A stretch of DNA of 64,000 nucleotides from NCBI GenBank assembly GCA_017644005.1, contig JAEPMJ010000001.1:868001-932000 (forward strand), in the 5' to 3' direction. The notes beneath the pieces were generated by a model. The model was given only the letters and a program-made list of their open reading frames with translations. It did no database searches and was not told the DNA's origin. Position 1 is the stretch's first letter; each line of letters opens with the position of its first letter. The position numbers and the translations under genes are program-made. This document shows, piece by piece, positions 43,056 through 53,520 of this stretch. This DNA is from Rhizobiaceae bacterium (GTDB lineage: Bacteria > Pseudomonadota > Alphaproteobacteria > Rhizobiales > Rhizobiaceae).

Positions 43056-44933
43056 ATGACCGACCGCATAGCCTTCAGCCGGCGCCAGATACTCGCCATG
43101 GGAGCGGCGGCATTTGCGCTGCCGGCCCTGTCCGGGCGAGCAATCGCGGCGCTTGCGGTCGAAACGCCGCACCGGGGCATTTCCACCTTTGGCGACCTCA
43201 AATACGGGCCGGACTTCACCCATTTCGATTATGTGAATCCGGACGCGCCCAAGGGCGGAACATTCAACTTCTCGCCGCCCAGCTGGTACTTCAACCAGTC
43301 GACCAACACATTCAACACGCTTAACACCTTCGTGCCGAGGGGCGATGCACCGCCGCGCATGGAGCTTTGTCACGACTATCTGATGAAGCCGTCGCTCGAC
43401 GAGCCGGACGCGCTCTACGGTCTGCTCGCCGAAAGCGTGACGATCTCCGCCGACCGCAACAGCTTCATCTTCGCACTGCGTCCGGGAGCGCGCTTTCACG
43501 ACGGGTCGGATATCACCGCCGAAGACGCCGTTTTCACCTTCGAGATACTGAAGGAGAAGGGCCATCCGCAATTCCAGCTGCCGCTGTTCGACATGACCGA
43601 AGCGGTTGCCATTGGCCCCAAGACCTTTCGTGTAACCTTCAATGGCGATCAGTCGCCGCAGACGTTGTTTCGGATCGCCGAATATCCGGTGCTTTCCAGG
43701 GCCTGGTTCCAGGATCACCCGTTTGACGGCTCGGAGCTTGAGGCGCCGCTTGGCTGCGGACCCTACAAGGTCGGCTTCGTGTCGCCCGGCCAGACGATCG
43801 AATATCACCGCGTTGCCGACTATTGGGGCAAGGACCTGCCGGTCAATCGCGGCTACAACAATTTCGACCGTATTCGCATCGAGTTCTTTCGTGACAGGCA
43901 GGCTGGATTCGAGGCATTCAAAAAAGGCGATGTGCTTTTCCGTCAGGAATTCACTTCGCGCGTATGGGCTACGGAGTATGATTTCCCGGCCATCCGCGAC
44001 GGTCGCGTTGTCAAACGCGAATTCCCGGCCGAGTTGCGTCCGGCCATGCAGGCATGGGCGATCAACCAGCGCCGCGAGCGCTTCCGCGACATCCGGGTGC
44101 GCGAGGCAATTGCGCTTTGTTTCGACTTCGAGTGGACCAACCGCAACATTTTCTACGACGCCTATGCGCGCTCGCAGTCGACCTTCGAGCGCTCGCCCTA
44201 CAAGGCGGAAGGTTTGCCAGGTGCCGAGGAACTGGCACTGCTTGAGCCATTCCGCGACGAGCTGCCCGCCGAAGCCTTTGGCGAGGCTGTAATGCAGCCG
44301 ATCTCGGACGGTTCGGGCCGCGACCGCAACATGCTGCGCCGGGCCCGGCAGTTGATGGAAGAGGCCGGCTGGAAGGTCGAGGACGGCGCATTTCGCGGAG
44401 CGGGCGGGCAGCTCTTCCCGGTCGAACTCCTGGTGCGCGACCAGATTTTCGTTCGCGTGTTCACCCCGTTCCTGGAGATGCTTCGGGCCGTCGGCTTCAA
44501 CGCCTCTATCCGCCTGGTGGATGAAACGCAGTTCCAGTCCCGCCTTACGGATTTCGATTTCGACATGGTTGGCATGGCCGCGTCCTTCGGAGGAACACCG
44601 ACCCCTGCCAGCCTCGCAAACATCTTCCATTCGTCGGCAGCCGACCTGCCCGGCTCGCGCAACTATCCGGGCACGAAGAGCGCGGCTATCGATGCCTTGA
44701 TCGACATAGCAGGGCGCACGGAGACACGCGACGAATTCACGGTGGCCATGCGGGCGCTCGACCGGGTCTTGCGCGCGCGGCGCGACTGGATTCCAAATTG
44801 GAATGCGGCGAATCACCGTGCCGCGTTCTGGGACATGTTCGGGTTCAAGGAACCGAAGCCCGACTACGGGTTCCCTGTCGAAGAAATCTGGTGGCTGGAC
44901 GAAGAAAAGGCAAAGGCGATTGGCAAGGCCTGA
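43056..44933 (+). CDS. peptide ABC transporter substrate-binding protein, YejA type (second copy)
   Basis: This 625-residue paralogue has FSRRQILAMGAAAFALPALSG at the N-terminus, a twin-arginine-like leader in contrast with the Sec leader of the first copy. The mature part repeats the YejA plan: FDYVNPDAPKGGTFNFSPPSW, GARFHDGSDITAEDAVFTFEIL and LGCGPYKVGFVSPGQTIEYHR. It begins 2 bp after the first copy's stop. The two proteins share domain order but differ enough to suggest different ligands; tandem duplication followed by divergence is likely (inference). Confidence 0.93.
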   Translation: MTDRIAFSRRQILAMGAAAFALPALSGRAIAALAVETPHRGISTFGDLKYGPDFTHFDYVNPDAPKGGTFNFSPPSWYFNQSTNTFNTLNTFVPRGDAPPRMELCHDYLMKPSLDEPDALYGLLAESVTISADRNSFIFALRPGARFHDGSDITAEDAVFTFEILKEKGHPQFQLPLFDMTEAVAIGPKTFRVTFNGDQSPQTLFRIAEYPVLSRAWFQDHPFDGSELEAPLGCGPYKVGFVSPGQTIEYHRVADYWGKDLPVNRGYNNFDRIRIEFFRDRQAGFEAFKKGDVLFRQEFTSRVWATEYDFPAIRDGRVVKREFPAELRPAMQAWAINQRRERFRDIRVREAIALCFDFEWTNRNIFYDAYARSQSTFERSPYKAEGLPGAEELALLEPFRDELPAEAFGEAVMQPISDGSGRDRNMLRRARQLMEEAGWKVEDGAFRGAGGQLFPVELLVRDQIFVRVFTPFLEMLRAVGFNASIRLVDETQFQSRLTDFDFDMVGMAASFGGTPTPASLANIFHSSAADLPGSRNYPGTKSAAIDALIDIAGRTETRDEFTVAMRALDRVLRARRDWIPNWNAANHRAAFWDMFGFKEPKPDYGFPVEEIWWLDEEKAKAIGKA

Positions 44934-44981
44934 CATTCCAGACAACGGCACACGAACCGAAATACCCGAGACAGCCGACTG

Positions 44982-46076
44982 ATGGGTGCCTATGTCATTC
45001 GACGGTTGCTGCTTATGATCCCGACGCTGTTCGGCATCATGGCAGTCTCCTTCATCGTCATACAGTTCGCGCCCGGCGGGCCGGTGGAACAGGTCATCGC
45101 GCAGCTTTCGGGCCAGGACGGCGGCACGCTGGACCGCATCGGCGGTGGAGGCGGTGGCGACGGCGGAGGACAGGAGTTCGGTGGCGGCGAATCGCAATAT
45201 CGCGGCGCCCAGGGGCTCGACCCGCAATTCATCGCACAGCTGGAGAAGCAGTTCGGTTTCGACAAGCCGCCGCTCGAGCGCTTCTTCACCATGCTGTGGA
45301 ACTATGCGCGGTTCGATTTCGGCGAGAGCTATTTCCGCGACATCACGGTGATCGACTTGATCCTGGAAAAGATGCCCGTGTCGATCTCGCTCGGCATCTG
45401 GATCACACTGATTTCCTATCTGATCTCGATCCCTCTCGGCATTCGCAAGGCGGTGAAGGATGGTTCGGTCTTCGACATCTGGACGAGCGGCATTGTCATC
45501 ATCGGCTACGCGATCCCGGGTTTTCTGTTCGCAATCCTGTTGATGGTTCTGTTCGCCGGCGGTTCGTTCTTCGACTGGTTTCCCCTGCGCGGGCTGACAT
45601 CGGAAAATTTCTCGGAACTTTCCTGGCCGGAGAAGATCGCCGACTATTTCTGGCATCTCACACTGCCGCTGATTTCGCTGGCGCTTTCGGCCTTCGCCAC
45701 CACGACACTGCTGACAAAGAACTCCTTCCTTGAGGAAATCCGCAAACAATACGTCGTCACCGCGCGCGCCAAGGGGCTGACGCAAAGGCAGGTGCTTTAC
45801 GGCCACGTGTTCCGTAATGCGATGCTGATCATCATCGCCGGTTTCCCGGCCGCATTCATCTCGGCCTTCTTCACTGGCTCGCTGTTGATCGAGAACATAT
45901 TCTCGCTCGACGGGCTCGGCCTTCTCGGGTTCCGCTCCGTGCTCGACCGCGACTATGCGGTGGTGTTTGCGACGCTCTACATCTTCTCGCTACTCGGGCT
46001 CGTGGTCAGCCTTGTCTCCGACCTGATCTACACCTGGATCGATCCACGTATCGATTTCGACCGGCGGGATGTGTGA
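44982..46076 (+). CDS. yejB: peptide ABC transporter permease YejB
   Basis: The 364-residue inner-membrane permease has the binding-protein-dependent transport domain with the EAA loop [22 protein letters not shown]. The N-terminal [34 protein letters not shown] is typical of oligopeptide permeases. An insert of low complexity, glycine-rich, covers about residues 54-69 ([18 protein letters not shown]) between helix 1 and the conserved [11 protein letters not shown]. It pairs with YejE, whose ATG overlaps its stop. Confidence 0.95.
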   Translation: MGAYVIRRLLLMIPTLFGIMAVSFIVIQFAPGGPVEQVIAQLSGQDGGTLDRIGGGGGGDGGGQEFGGGESQYRGAQGLDPQFIAQLEKQFGFDKPPLERFFTMLWNYARFDFGESYFRDITVIDLILEKMPVSISLGIWITLISYLISIPLGIRKAVKDGSVFDIWTSGIVIIGYAIPGFLFAILLMVLFAGGSFFDWFPLRGLTSENFSELSWPEKIADYFWHLTLPLISLALSAFATTTLLTKNSFLEEIRKQYVVTARAKGLTQRQVLYGHVFRNAMLIIIAGFPAAFISAFFTGSLLIENIFSLDGLGLLGFRSVLDRDYAVVFATLYIFSLLGLVVSLVSDLIYTWIDPRIDFDRRDV

Positions 46077-47217
46077 CCATGAACATGGCTACACCGCAAG
46101 ACACAACGGTCGTGCCGCCGAAGCGGCCGTGGCTGTCGCCGCTCAACCAGCGGCGATGGCAGAACTTCAAGGCGAACAGACGCGGTTACTGGTCGCTCTG
46201 GATATTCCTGGTGCTGTTCGTGCTTTCGCTCGGTTCCGAACTCATCGCCAACGACAAGCCGATCCTCGCCTATTACAAGGGCGAGCTGCTGGCGCCGGTC
46301 ATCATCGACTACCCGGAAGAAAAATTCGGCGGATTTCTGGCCATCACCGACTATCGGGATCCGATCATCGCAGAAGAGATCGAGGCCAATGGCTGGTTGA
46401 TCTGGCCCCCGGTGCGCTACTCCTACCGAACGGTCAACAACGAGATTCCCGAAGCGGCGCCGGCCAAACCGTCATGGCTCTATGACAAGGAAACGCGCTG
46501 CGGACGTTACCTTAACGGCGTGGACGACCCCGACTGCCGCCTCGGCAACTGGAACTGGCTGGGCACCGACGATCAGGCGCGCGACGTGCTGGCCCGCATC
46601 ATCTACGGATTCCGCATATCGGTGGTGTTCGGCCTTGTTCTTACGGCAGCTTCGGCCGTGATCGGCGTGTCGGCCGGCGCGGTTCAAGGCTATTTCGGCG
46701 GCTGGACCGACCTCATTTTCCAGCGCGTGATCGAAATCTGGTCCTCGATCCCGGTCCTTTACCTGATCCTGATCATTGCGGCGGTGCTGCCGCCGGGTTT
46801 CTTCATCCTGCTTGGCATCATGCTTCTGTTTTCCTGGGTTGCCTTTGTCGGTGTGGTGCGGGCCGAGTTCCTGCGGGCACGCAATTTCGAGTATGTAAAT
46901 GCGGCGCGCGCTCTCGGCGTGCGGAATGTGACAATCATGTTCCGCCACCTGCTGCCCAACGCGATGGTTGCCACACTGACCTTCCTGCCCTTCATTCTCA
47001 ACGGCTCGATCACCACACTGACCTCGCTTGACTTCCTGGGCTTCGGCCTGCCGCCGGGCTCCGCCTCGCTTGGCGAATTGCTGCGGCAGGGCCAGCGCAA
47101 CCTCAACGCGCCGTGGCTGGGCATCACCGGCTTCCTGACGCTTTCGGTTATGCTGTCGCTGCTGATCTTCATCGGCGAAGCGACGCGCGATGCTTTCGAT
47201 CCAAGGAAGACGTTCCG

Positions 47218-47221
<4 letters not shown>
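46073..47221 (+). CDS. yejE: peptide ABC transporter permease YejE
   Basis: The 382-residue second permease starts with the YejE-specific region [32 protein letters not shown]. It has a periplasmic segment containing [18 protein letters not shown] and [25 protein letters not shown], then the permease core with EAA loop [23 protein letters not shown]. It overlaps yejB by 4 bp and yejF by 4 bp (GTGA), indicating translational coupling through the operon. Confidence 0.95.
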
Positions 47222-48845
<1,624 letters not shown>

Positions 48846-48849
<4 letters not shown>

Positions 48850-49796
48850 GCCAGACTGGGAAGGGGCGGGTTCTGCTTTCTGTCACCGGTTACGATCCGA
48901 AACGCTGGTACGAACTGCTCTCGACCGAGCGTGAAGTCGTGCTTGAGCCGGAGGGCGCCCGCGATCCGTCGATCCGCTACGCCGTGGTGTGGAAGCAGAA
49001 ACCGAATGTGCTTTCGGCATTGCCCAATCTGCGCGCCATATTTTCGGTCGGCGCGGGGGTGGATCATCTGTTTGCAGATCCCGGACTGCCGGACGTGCCG
49101 ATCGTGCGCGTGGTCGCTGAAAATCTCACTCGATATATGTGCGAGTACATTGTATGGCGGGTGCTTGACCACCATCGCCACGGTGCGCAGTACCGGACCC
49201 AGCAAATTCGCAAGGTGTGGGACGAACCGTATCAGCCGCCTGCGGGCGACGTAAGCGTCGGCATCATGGGCATGGGCCATCTCGGCCGTGCAGCGGCCGG
49301 GGCGCTGCGGCATCTCGGCTTCGGCGTAAACGGCTGGACACGCACAGAGCGGCCGATGGAAGGCGTGTCGTGCTGGCACGGGCGCGGCGGGCTGAACGGC
49401 TTTCTTGCGGCGACGGACATTCTGGTTGTGCTTCTGCCGCTCACGCATGAGACGCGCGGCATCGTCGATTACCGGCTTTTGTCGCAGCTTCGGCAAAAGA
49501 ACGCGCTTGGCGGCGCGGTGCTCATCAACGCAGGCCGAGGCAAGCTGCAGCGGGAGGCCGACATTCTCCGCGCGCTGGATGAAGGCATCCTCAAGGAGGC
49601 CAGCCTCGATGTGTTCGAACAGGAGCCGTTGCCGGAGACCAGTCCGCTATGGACCCATCCGAAAGTCTTCGTCACGCCGCATGCGGCCGCAACATCGGAC
49701 CCGGCACATCTGGTGCCGCCAATGCTGGCGCAGATGGACGCCCATGAGCGCGGCGAACCGCTGACCAATCTGGTCGACAGGAACGCAGGATATTAA
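48846..49796 (+). CDS. ghrA: glyoxylate/hydroxypyruvate reductase A (D-2-hydroxyacid dehydrogenase)
   Basis: The 316-residue NAD(P)H-dependent dehydrogenase has the Rossmann motif VGIMGMGHLGRAAAGALRHLGFGVNGWTRT (GxGxxG-like). It has the catalytic Arg region NAGRGKLQREADILRALDEG, the Glu in DVFEQEPLPETSPLW and the catalytic His in VTPHAAATSDPAH. This fits the GhrA group, which reduces glyoxylate and hydroxypyruvate. GTG 48846 overlaps the yejF stop by 4 bp. Its placement in the peptide-transporter operon is unexplained. Confidence 0.93.
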
Positions 49797-50653
49797 GGGC
49801 GGCGATACCGCGTCGGCGGACCGTAGAGCGCTGCGATGCGGGCAACCGCATCCGCTATCGGCTCGCGCGTGACGAGCATCGAACGGCCCGATGCATGAAT
49901 GGCGTTTATGCCGTCGGTCATGATCGCGACATGGCCGTTCCAGAAGACGAGATCGCCTCGCCGCAACCCCGCCATGTCCGGGCCGGGATCGATCTCGTGG
50001 CCCAGCGCGCGCTCCTGCATATCGGTATCGCGCGGCACATCACGGCCGGCCATGCGCATGGCGAGATGTACGAGGCCGGAGCAATCGACGCCGAAACCGC
50101 TGGTGCCGCCCCACAGATAAGGCGCGTGCTCCAGCTTTTCCGCAACGGCGACATAGTCCCCGGCCCGGTCGCTGAACGGCTCCAGATGGTCCGCAATCGC
50201 CGACTGCCCGGTCGATAGGGCCGCGTAGGCCGTGCCGCGCCGCTTGGTCTCGCCCGTCACCCGAACCGCGCATCCCATCGAAAGCGGCTGCACTGGTGCG
50301 GATTTCAGATCGTCGGTTGGATAGGCGAAGCTGCGCGGCACGGCGACGATATGCGTCGGCTTCGATCCGGCCGCCCCCAGCACATCCTGCCGCACATAGC
50401 CGACATAGCCATCGCGCGCGGACTGGACCCAGGCCCAGCCTTTCTTTCGTTCGAAGACCGTAACGGGATCGCCCATCAGAAGCTGGTGATCGACGCCCGC
50501 ACTGTCTTCGGGGGCGCCGGCCAGGTCCGCGACTGCCACGGTAATTTCCGCGGCATCCCCGGCAACGAAATTAGCCGCCTCGACTTTTCCCTTCAGCCGA
50601 ATGTCGGCTAGGTCGGGCCGATACGCATTCAGGCGGCGATCCGGGTCCGTCAT
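49793..50653 (-). CDS. C40 family (NlpC/P60) peptidase with SH3 domains
   Basis: The 286-residue protein has a bacterial SH3-like N-terminal half (about residues 40-150, with GDPVTVFERKKGWAWVQSARDGYVGYV) and a C-terminal NlpC/P60 domain. The catalytic Cys lies in GTSGFGVDCSGLVHLA, the His in FWNGHVAIMTDGINAIHAS. Such enzymes cut between D-glutamate and diaminopimelate in peptidoglycan. No signal peptide is seen, as in the rhizobial group that accompanies leucyl aminopeptidase and probably recycles peptides in the cytoplasm. Its stop overlaps ghrA by 4 bp; its start overlaps the MarR stop. Confidence 0.92.
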   Translation of the reverse strand: MTDPDRRLNAYRPDLADIRLKGKVEAANFVAGDAAEITVAVADLAGAPEDSAGVDHQLLMGDPVTVFERKKGWAWVQSARDGYVGYVRQDVLGAAGSKPTHIVAVPRSFAYPTDDLKSAPVQPLSMGCAVRVTGETKRRGTAYAALSTGQSAIADHLEPFSDRAGDYVAVAEKLEHAPYLWGGTSGFGVDCSGLVHLAMRMAGRDVPRDTDMQERALGHEIDPGPDMAGLRRGDLVFWNGHVAIMTDGINAIHASGRSMLVTREPIADAVARIAALYGPPTRYRRP

Positions 50654-51000
50654 GTCGGCAGTTCCTTTGCCTTGGCGATCACCACGTCGCCAAACCGCTC
50701 GACAAAAAGCGCCCCGGTCACTGTCCGGCCTATCAGCACATTGCGGCGGTCGGCGTCGTCGCGGCGGCGCGACACAAGTTCAAGTGCGCCCATTGTGTCG
50801 AGCGCCCGGGTGATGACCGGCTTGGAGACATTCAGCCGCGAAGCCAACCCGCGCACCGTGTGCGGTGGCGGATCGAGGTAGATCGTAAGCAGGATCGATA
50901 GCTGCCGCGTCGAGAGGTCCGGCATGCCGTTTTCGACCTCGTGCAGCGCGACCTGCTGCCACAAGCGAAGGGCCTGCGAAGGACGCAACGCGATCGCCAT
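50650..51000 (-). CDS. MarR-like winged-helix transcriptional regulator
   Basis: The 116-residue protein has the MarR core: LSTRQLSILLTIYLDPPPHTVRGLASRLNVSKPVITRALDTMGALELVSRRRDDADRRNVLIGRT, with the recognition helix SKPVITRALDTM and the DxRxx wing. It lacks the long C-terminal dimerisation helix of full-size MarR proteins, so it is short. It overlaps the NlpC/P60 gene by 4 bp and follows the leucyl aminopeptidase gene, probably in the same operon. The ligand is unknown. Confidence 0.85.
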   Translation of the reverse strand: MAIALRPSQALRLWQQVALHEVENGMPDLSTRQLSILLTIYLDPPPHTVRGLASRLNVSKPVITRALDTMGALELVSRRRDDADRRNVLIGRTVTGALFVERFGDVVIAKAKELPT

Positions 51001-51069
51001 TGCCTGCTGTTCCTAAATCGTTACGGGACCGTATCATTCAATCCCCGAATAACGGCAATAGCAAGCCGT

Positions 51070-52446
51070 TCAGCCGGCATAATGTCTCGCAATCACACTA
51101 TCCAGCGCTCGGATGGCCTGTGCCTCACCGCCAACCGGACAATGGGGCCGCTCCAGCGGGCTCCAGCCAAACACATCGAAATGCGCCCAGCTCCGCGCTT
51201 TCTCGACAAATCGGCGCAGGAACAGCGCCGCGATGACCGCACCGGCAAAGCTGTCATTGCTGATGTTGTTGATGTCGGCAACGCGGGAGGAATAGCGGCT
51301 GTCGTAGGGCGACCAGAGCGGCATGCGCCAAAGCGGGTCCGCGCGCTCATCGGCCGCGCGTGAGATGCGCGCCGCCAGTTCATCGTCGTCGGTGAAGAAC
51401 GGCGGCAGGTCGGGGCCAAGCGCAACGCGTGCGGCGCCGGTCAGCGTCGCCATATCGATCAATAGATCCGGCCTTTCCTCGTCGGCATAGGCCAGCGCAT
51501 CGGCCAGCACCAGCCGACCCTCGGCATCGGTGTTCCCGACCTCGACGGTTATGCCCTTGCGGCTCTTCAGTATGTCGCCCGGCCGGAAAGCGTTCCCCGA
51601 GATCGCGTTCTCCACCGCAGGAACCAGCATACGAAGGCGCACCCTGCGCCTCGCCGCCATGATCATTGAGGCAAGGCCCAGAACATTCGCCGCTCCACCC
51701 ATGTCCTTCTTCATCAAAAGCATCGAGGAGGGCGGCTTGATATCGAGGCCGCCAGTGTCGAATGCGACACCCTTGCCGACCAGCGTCACCGTCGGCGCAT
51801 CCTTGGGCCCCCAGCGCAGGTCGATCAGGCGCGGTGCTTCGGCCGATGCGCGCCCAACGGCGTGGATCATCGGAAAATTGCGCGACAGCAGCGCGTCGCC
51901 CTTGATGACGGAGATTTGCGCCTTGTAGGCGCGGGCAAGCTTGCGCGCCGCTTTCTCGATACCCTCCGGCCCCATGTCGTTGGCGGGCGTGTTGATCAAG
52001 TCACGGGTGAGGAACACACCGTCCGCCACCCTGCCGACATCATCGGGATTGGCGCCTTTGGGACAAAACACACGCAGTTCGGCCGCCTTGGATTTGCGAT
52101 AGCTGTCGAACACATAACCGCCGAGAGCGAGCCCAAGCATGGCAAGATCGGGCTCTTCGGGGGAGGCGGCAAAGTACCAGTCGCCCGCAGGCAATGCTCT
52201 CGCAAGCAGGCCGAATATCAGCGGCGAGAAGCCCGCTCGCCTTGGTTCAACGCCGAAGAACGCGCCGGCAACCTTGCCGTTGTCGCCAGGGATCACAAGT
52301 GTGCGGCCGGGCTCGCCGTCAAAGCCGTTTGCCTTTGCCCATGCCAGTGCCTCGCCGCCCGCCCCGCTTCCGGCAAGTTCTCCCCTGGCAACGCAATAGA
52401 CCGGCAGTGCGTTTTTCGATTTCCGGCTGACGAGCGTGACGGGCAT
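51070..52446 (-). CDS. leucyl aminopeptidase family protein (M17)
   Basis: The 458-residue M17 metallopeptidase has the C-terminal catalytic domain with two-metal ligands in LVGKGVAFDTGGLDIKPPSSMLLMKKDMGGAANVLG and the signature NTDAEGRLVLADALAYADE. N-terminal domain residues (about 1-150) are divergent, as usual. It removes N-terminal residues from peptides. The neighbouring NlpC/P60 peptidase and, on the other strand, a peptide importer suggest joint peptide processing (inference). It is divergent from tadD, with a 121-bp gap. Confidence 0.95.
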   Translation of the reverse strand: MPVTLVSRKSKNALPVYCVARGELAGSGAGGEALAWAKANGFDGEPGRTLVIPGDNGKVAGAFFGVEPRRAGFSPLIFGLLARALPAGDWYFAASPEEPDLAMLGLALGGYVFDSYRKSKAAELRVFCPKGANPDDVGRVADGVFLTRDLINTPANDMGPEGIEKAARKLARAYKAQISVIKGDALLSRNFPMIHAVGRASAEAPRLIDLRWGPKDAPTVTLVGKGVAFDTGGLDIKPPSSMLLMKKDMGGAANVLGLASMIMAARRRVRLRMLVPAVENAISGNAFRPGDILKSRKGITVEVGNTDAEGRLVLADALAYADEERPDLLIDMATLTGAARVALGPDLPPFFTDDDELAARISRAADERADPLWRMPLWSPYDSRYSSRVADINNISNDSFAGAVIAALFLRRFVEKARSWAHFDVFGWSPLERPHCPVGGEAQAIRALDSVIARHYAG

Positions 52447-52482
52447 GCGGTGGGCCTTTTCCTGCGGTCGGCATGGCCGACC

Positions 52483-52498
52483 TTAACCAACCGTTAGG
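52483..52498 (+). promoter_or_regulatory. CtrA-like site upstream of tadD
   Basis: TTAA-CCAACCG-TTAG matches the CtrA consensus TTAA-N7-TTAA with one mismatch, 70 bp before the tadD start. A GGTTAA follows at 52498-52503, making TTAACC/GGTTAA an inverted repeat. CtrA activates pilus genes in Caulobacter; control here is inferred from the site and from similar matches at cpaB. Confidence 0.45.
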
Positions 52499-52567
52499 GT
52501 TAACAGAATATTTCTCAACTGGAAGACGACCGGCCGAAGACACACAGAATCAGGAGACCGCGCCGCG

Positions 52568-53380
52568 ATGTTGCCACTTCGCCACTCCACCCATCCGGCG
52601 AGTAAGCTCGCCCTGATCTCGGCAACCGCCATACTGGCGCTTGGCCTGGCCGGTTGCGCAAACAAGAAGCTGACCACCGGATCGATCGACAGGACCAGTT
52701 CGCGCCCGGTCGAATCGCTTTCGCAGGCGGAAGTCGATGCCGAACTTCAGACGCTCGGCAGGGCCTATACCAAAAACACCAAGAATGCGAATGTCGCAAT
52801 GCGCTACGCGGCCGTCCTGCAAATGGCCGGCCGGACCGACCAGGCGCTGGCGGTGATGCGCAAGGCGGCAATCGACTTTCCGCAAGAACGGTCGGTGCTG
52901 GCGGCCTACGGCAAGGCTCTCGCCTCCGCTGGGCAGTTTGAACCAGCACTCGATGCCGTCCGCCGCGCTCAGACGCCCGAATATCCCGACTGGAAACTGG
53001 TGTCGGCCGAAGCCGCGATCCTCGATCAGCTCGGGCAGCGCGCGAAGGCGCGGGAGCTCTATGGCAAGGCACTGGAGCTCCGGCCTCATGACCCTTCCAT
53101 CCTCTCGAATCTCGGCATGTCCTATGTGCTCGAGGGTGATCTCAAGACCGCCGAGAAGCATATGCGCGCGGCAGTTCAGGCCCCCGGCGCTGACAGCCGC
53201 GTACGCCAGAACCTGGCTCTCGTTGTCGGCTTGCAGGGCCGCTTCAAGGAAGCGGAGCAGATTGCCAGTCAGGAACTCGCACCCGAGCAAGCGAAAGCCA
53301 ATATCGCCTATCTGCGCACCATGCTCTCGCAGCAGAACGCCTGGAGCCAGCTCGAAGATGAAGAGCGGAATACCAACTGA
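52568..53380 (+). CDS. tadD: TadD-like tetratricopeptide lipoprotein
   Basis: The 270-residue lipoprotein has a signal peptide with lipobox LGLAGC (Cys30) and at least four TPR-like helices pairs (for example AKELYGKALELRPHDPSILSNLGMSYVLEGDLKTAEKH, with R in place of K at the start). TadD is an outer-membrane-associated pilotin-like factor needed for assembly and secretin stability of Flp pili. It is the only tad gene here on the plus strand, convergent with tadC. A CtrA-like site precedes it and a strong terminator follows. Confidence 0.9.
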   Translation: MLPLRHSTHPASKLALISATAILALGLAGCANKKLTTGSIDRTSSRPVESLSQAEVDAELQTLGRAYTKNTKNANVAMRYAAVLQMAGRTDQALAVMRKAAIDFPQERSVLAAYGKALASAGQFEPALDAVRRAQTPEYPDWKLVSAEAAILDQLGQRAKARELYGKALELRPHDPSILSNLGMSYVLEGDLKTAEKHMRAAVQAPGADSRVRQNLALVVGLQGRFKEAEQIASQELAPEQAKANIAYLRTMLSQQNAWSQLEDEERNTN

Positions 53381-53422
53381 GGGAATATGGCCTTACGGCA
53401 ATAAGGCAACGCAGTAAGGACA

Positions 53423-53452
53423 AAGGGCGCCCTAGGCGCCCTTCGCTTTTTC
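53423..53452 (+). terminator. terminator after tadD
   Basis: AAGGGCGCC (53423-53431) and GGCGCCCTT (53435-53443) form a perfect 9-bp stem with loop CTA, followed by CGCTTTTTC. It lies 43 bp after the tadD stop and should end that transcript; it may act in both directions. Confidence 0.8.
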
Positions 53453-53482
53453 GGCTGGAGGAGATGGGCGAGGAAGTCCTCT

Positions 53483-53520
53483 CCCTACTGCCCTACTGCC
53501 CTACTGCCCTACTGCCCTAG
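53483..53520. repeat. 8-bp tandem repeat array between tadD and tadC
   Basis: The unit CCCTACTG is repeated four times without error (53483-53514), followed by CCCTAG. The last partial unit contains the tadC stop codon (TAG on the minus strand at 53517-53519). It is a simple-sequence array of a type prone to slippage. Because the unit length is not a multiple of three, gain or loss affects only the region after tadC. Confidence 0.95.

Noticed and set aside
42975..45806. A 943-codon open frame on the minus strand
   Set aside because: It runs opposite to the second yejA and yejB genes, contains no domain, and reflects the codon bias of GC-rich genes on the other strand.
53483..53520. Repeat array as a CRISPR or attachment site
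   Set aside because: Units are 8 bp with no spacers and no cas genes or integrase are present; it is a simple tandem repeat.
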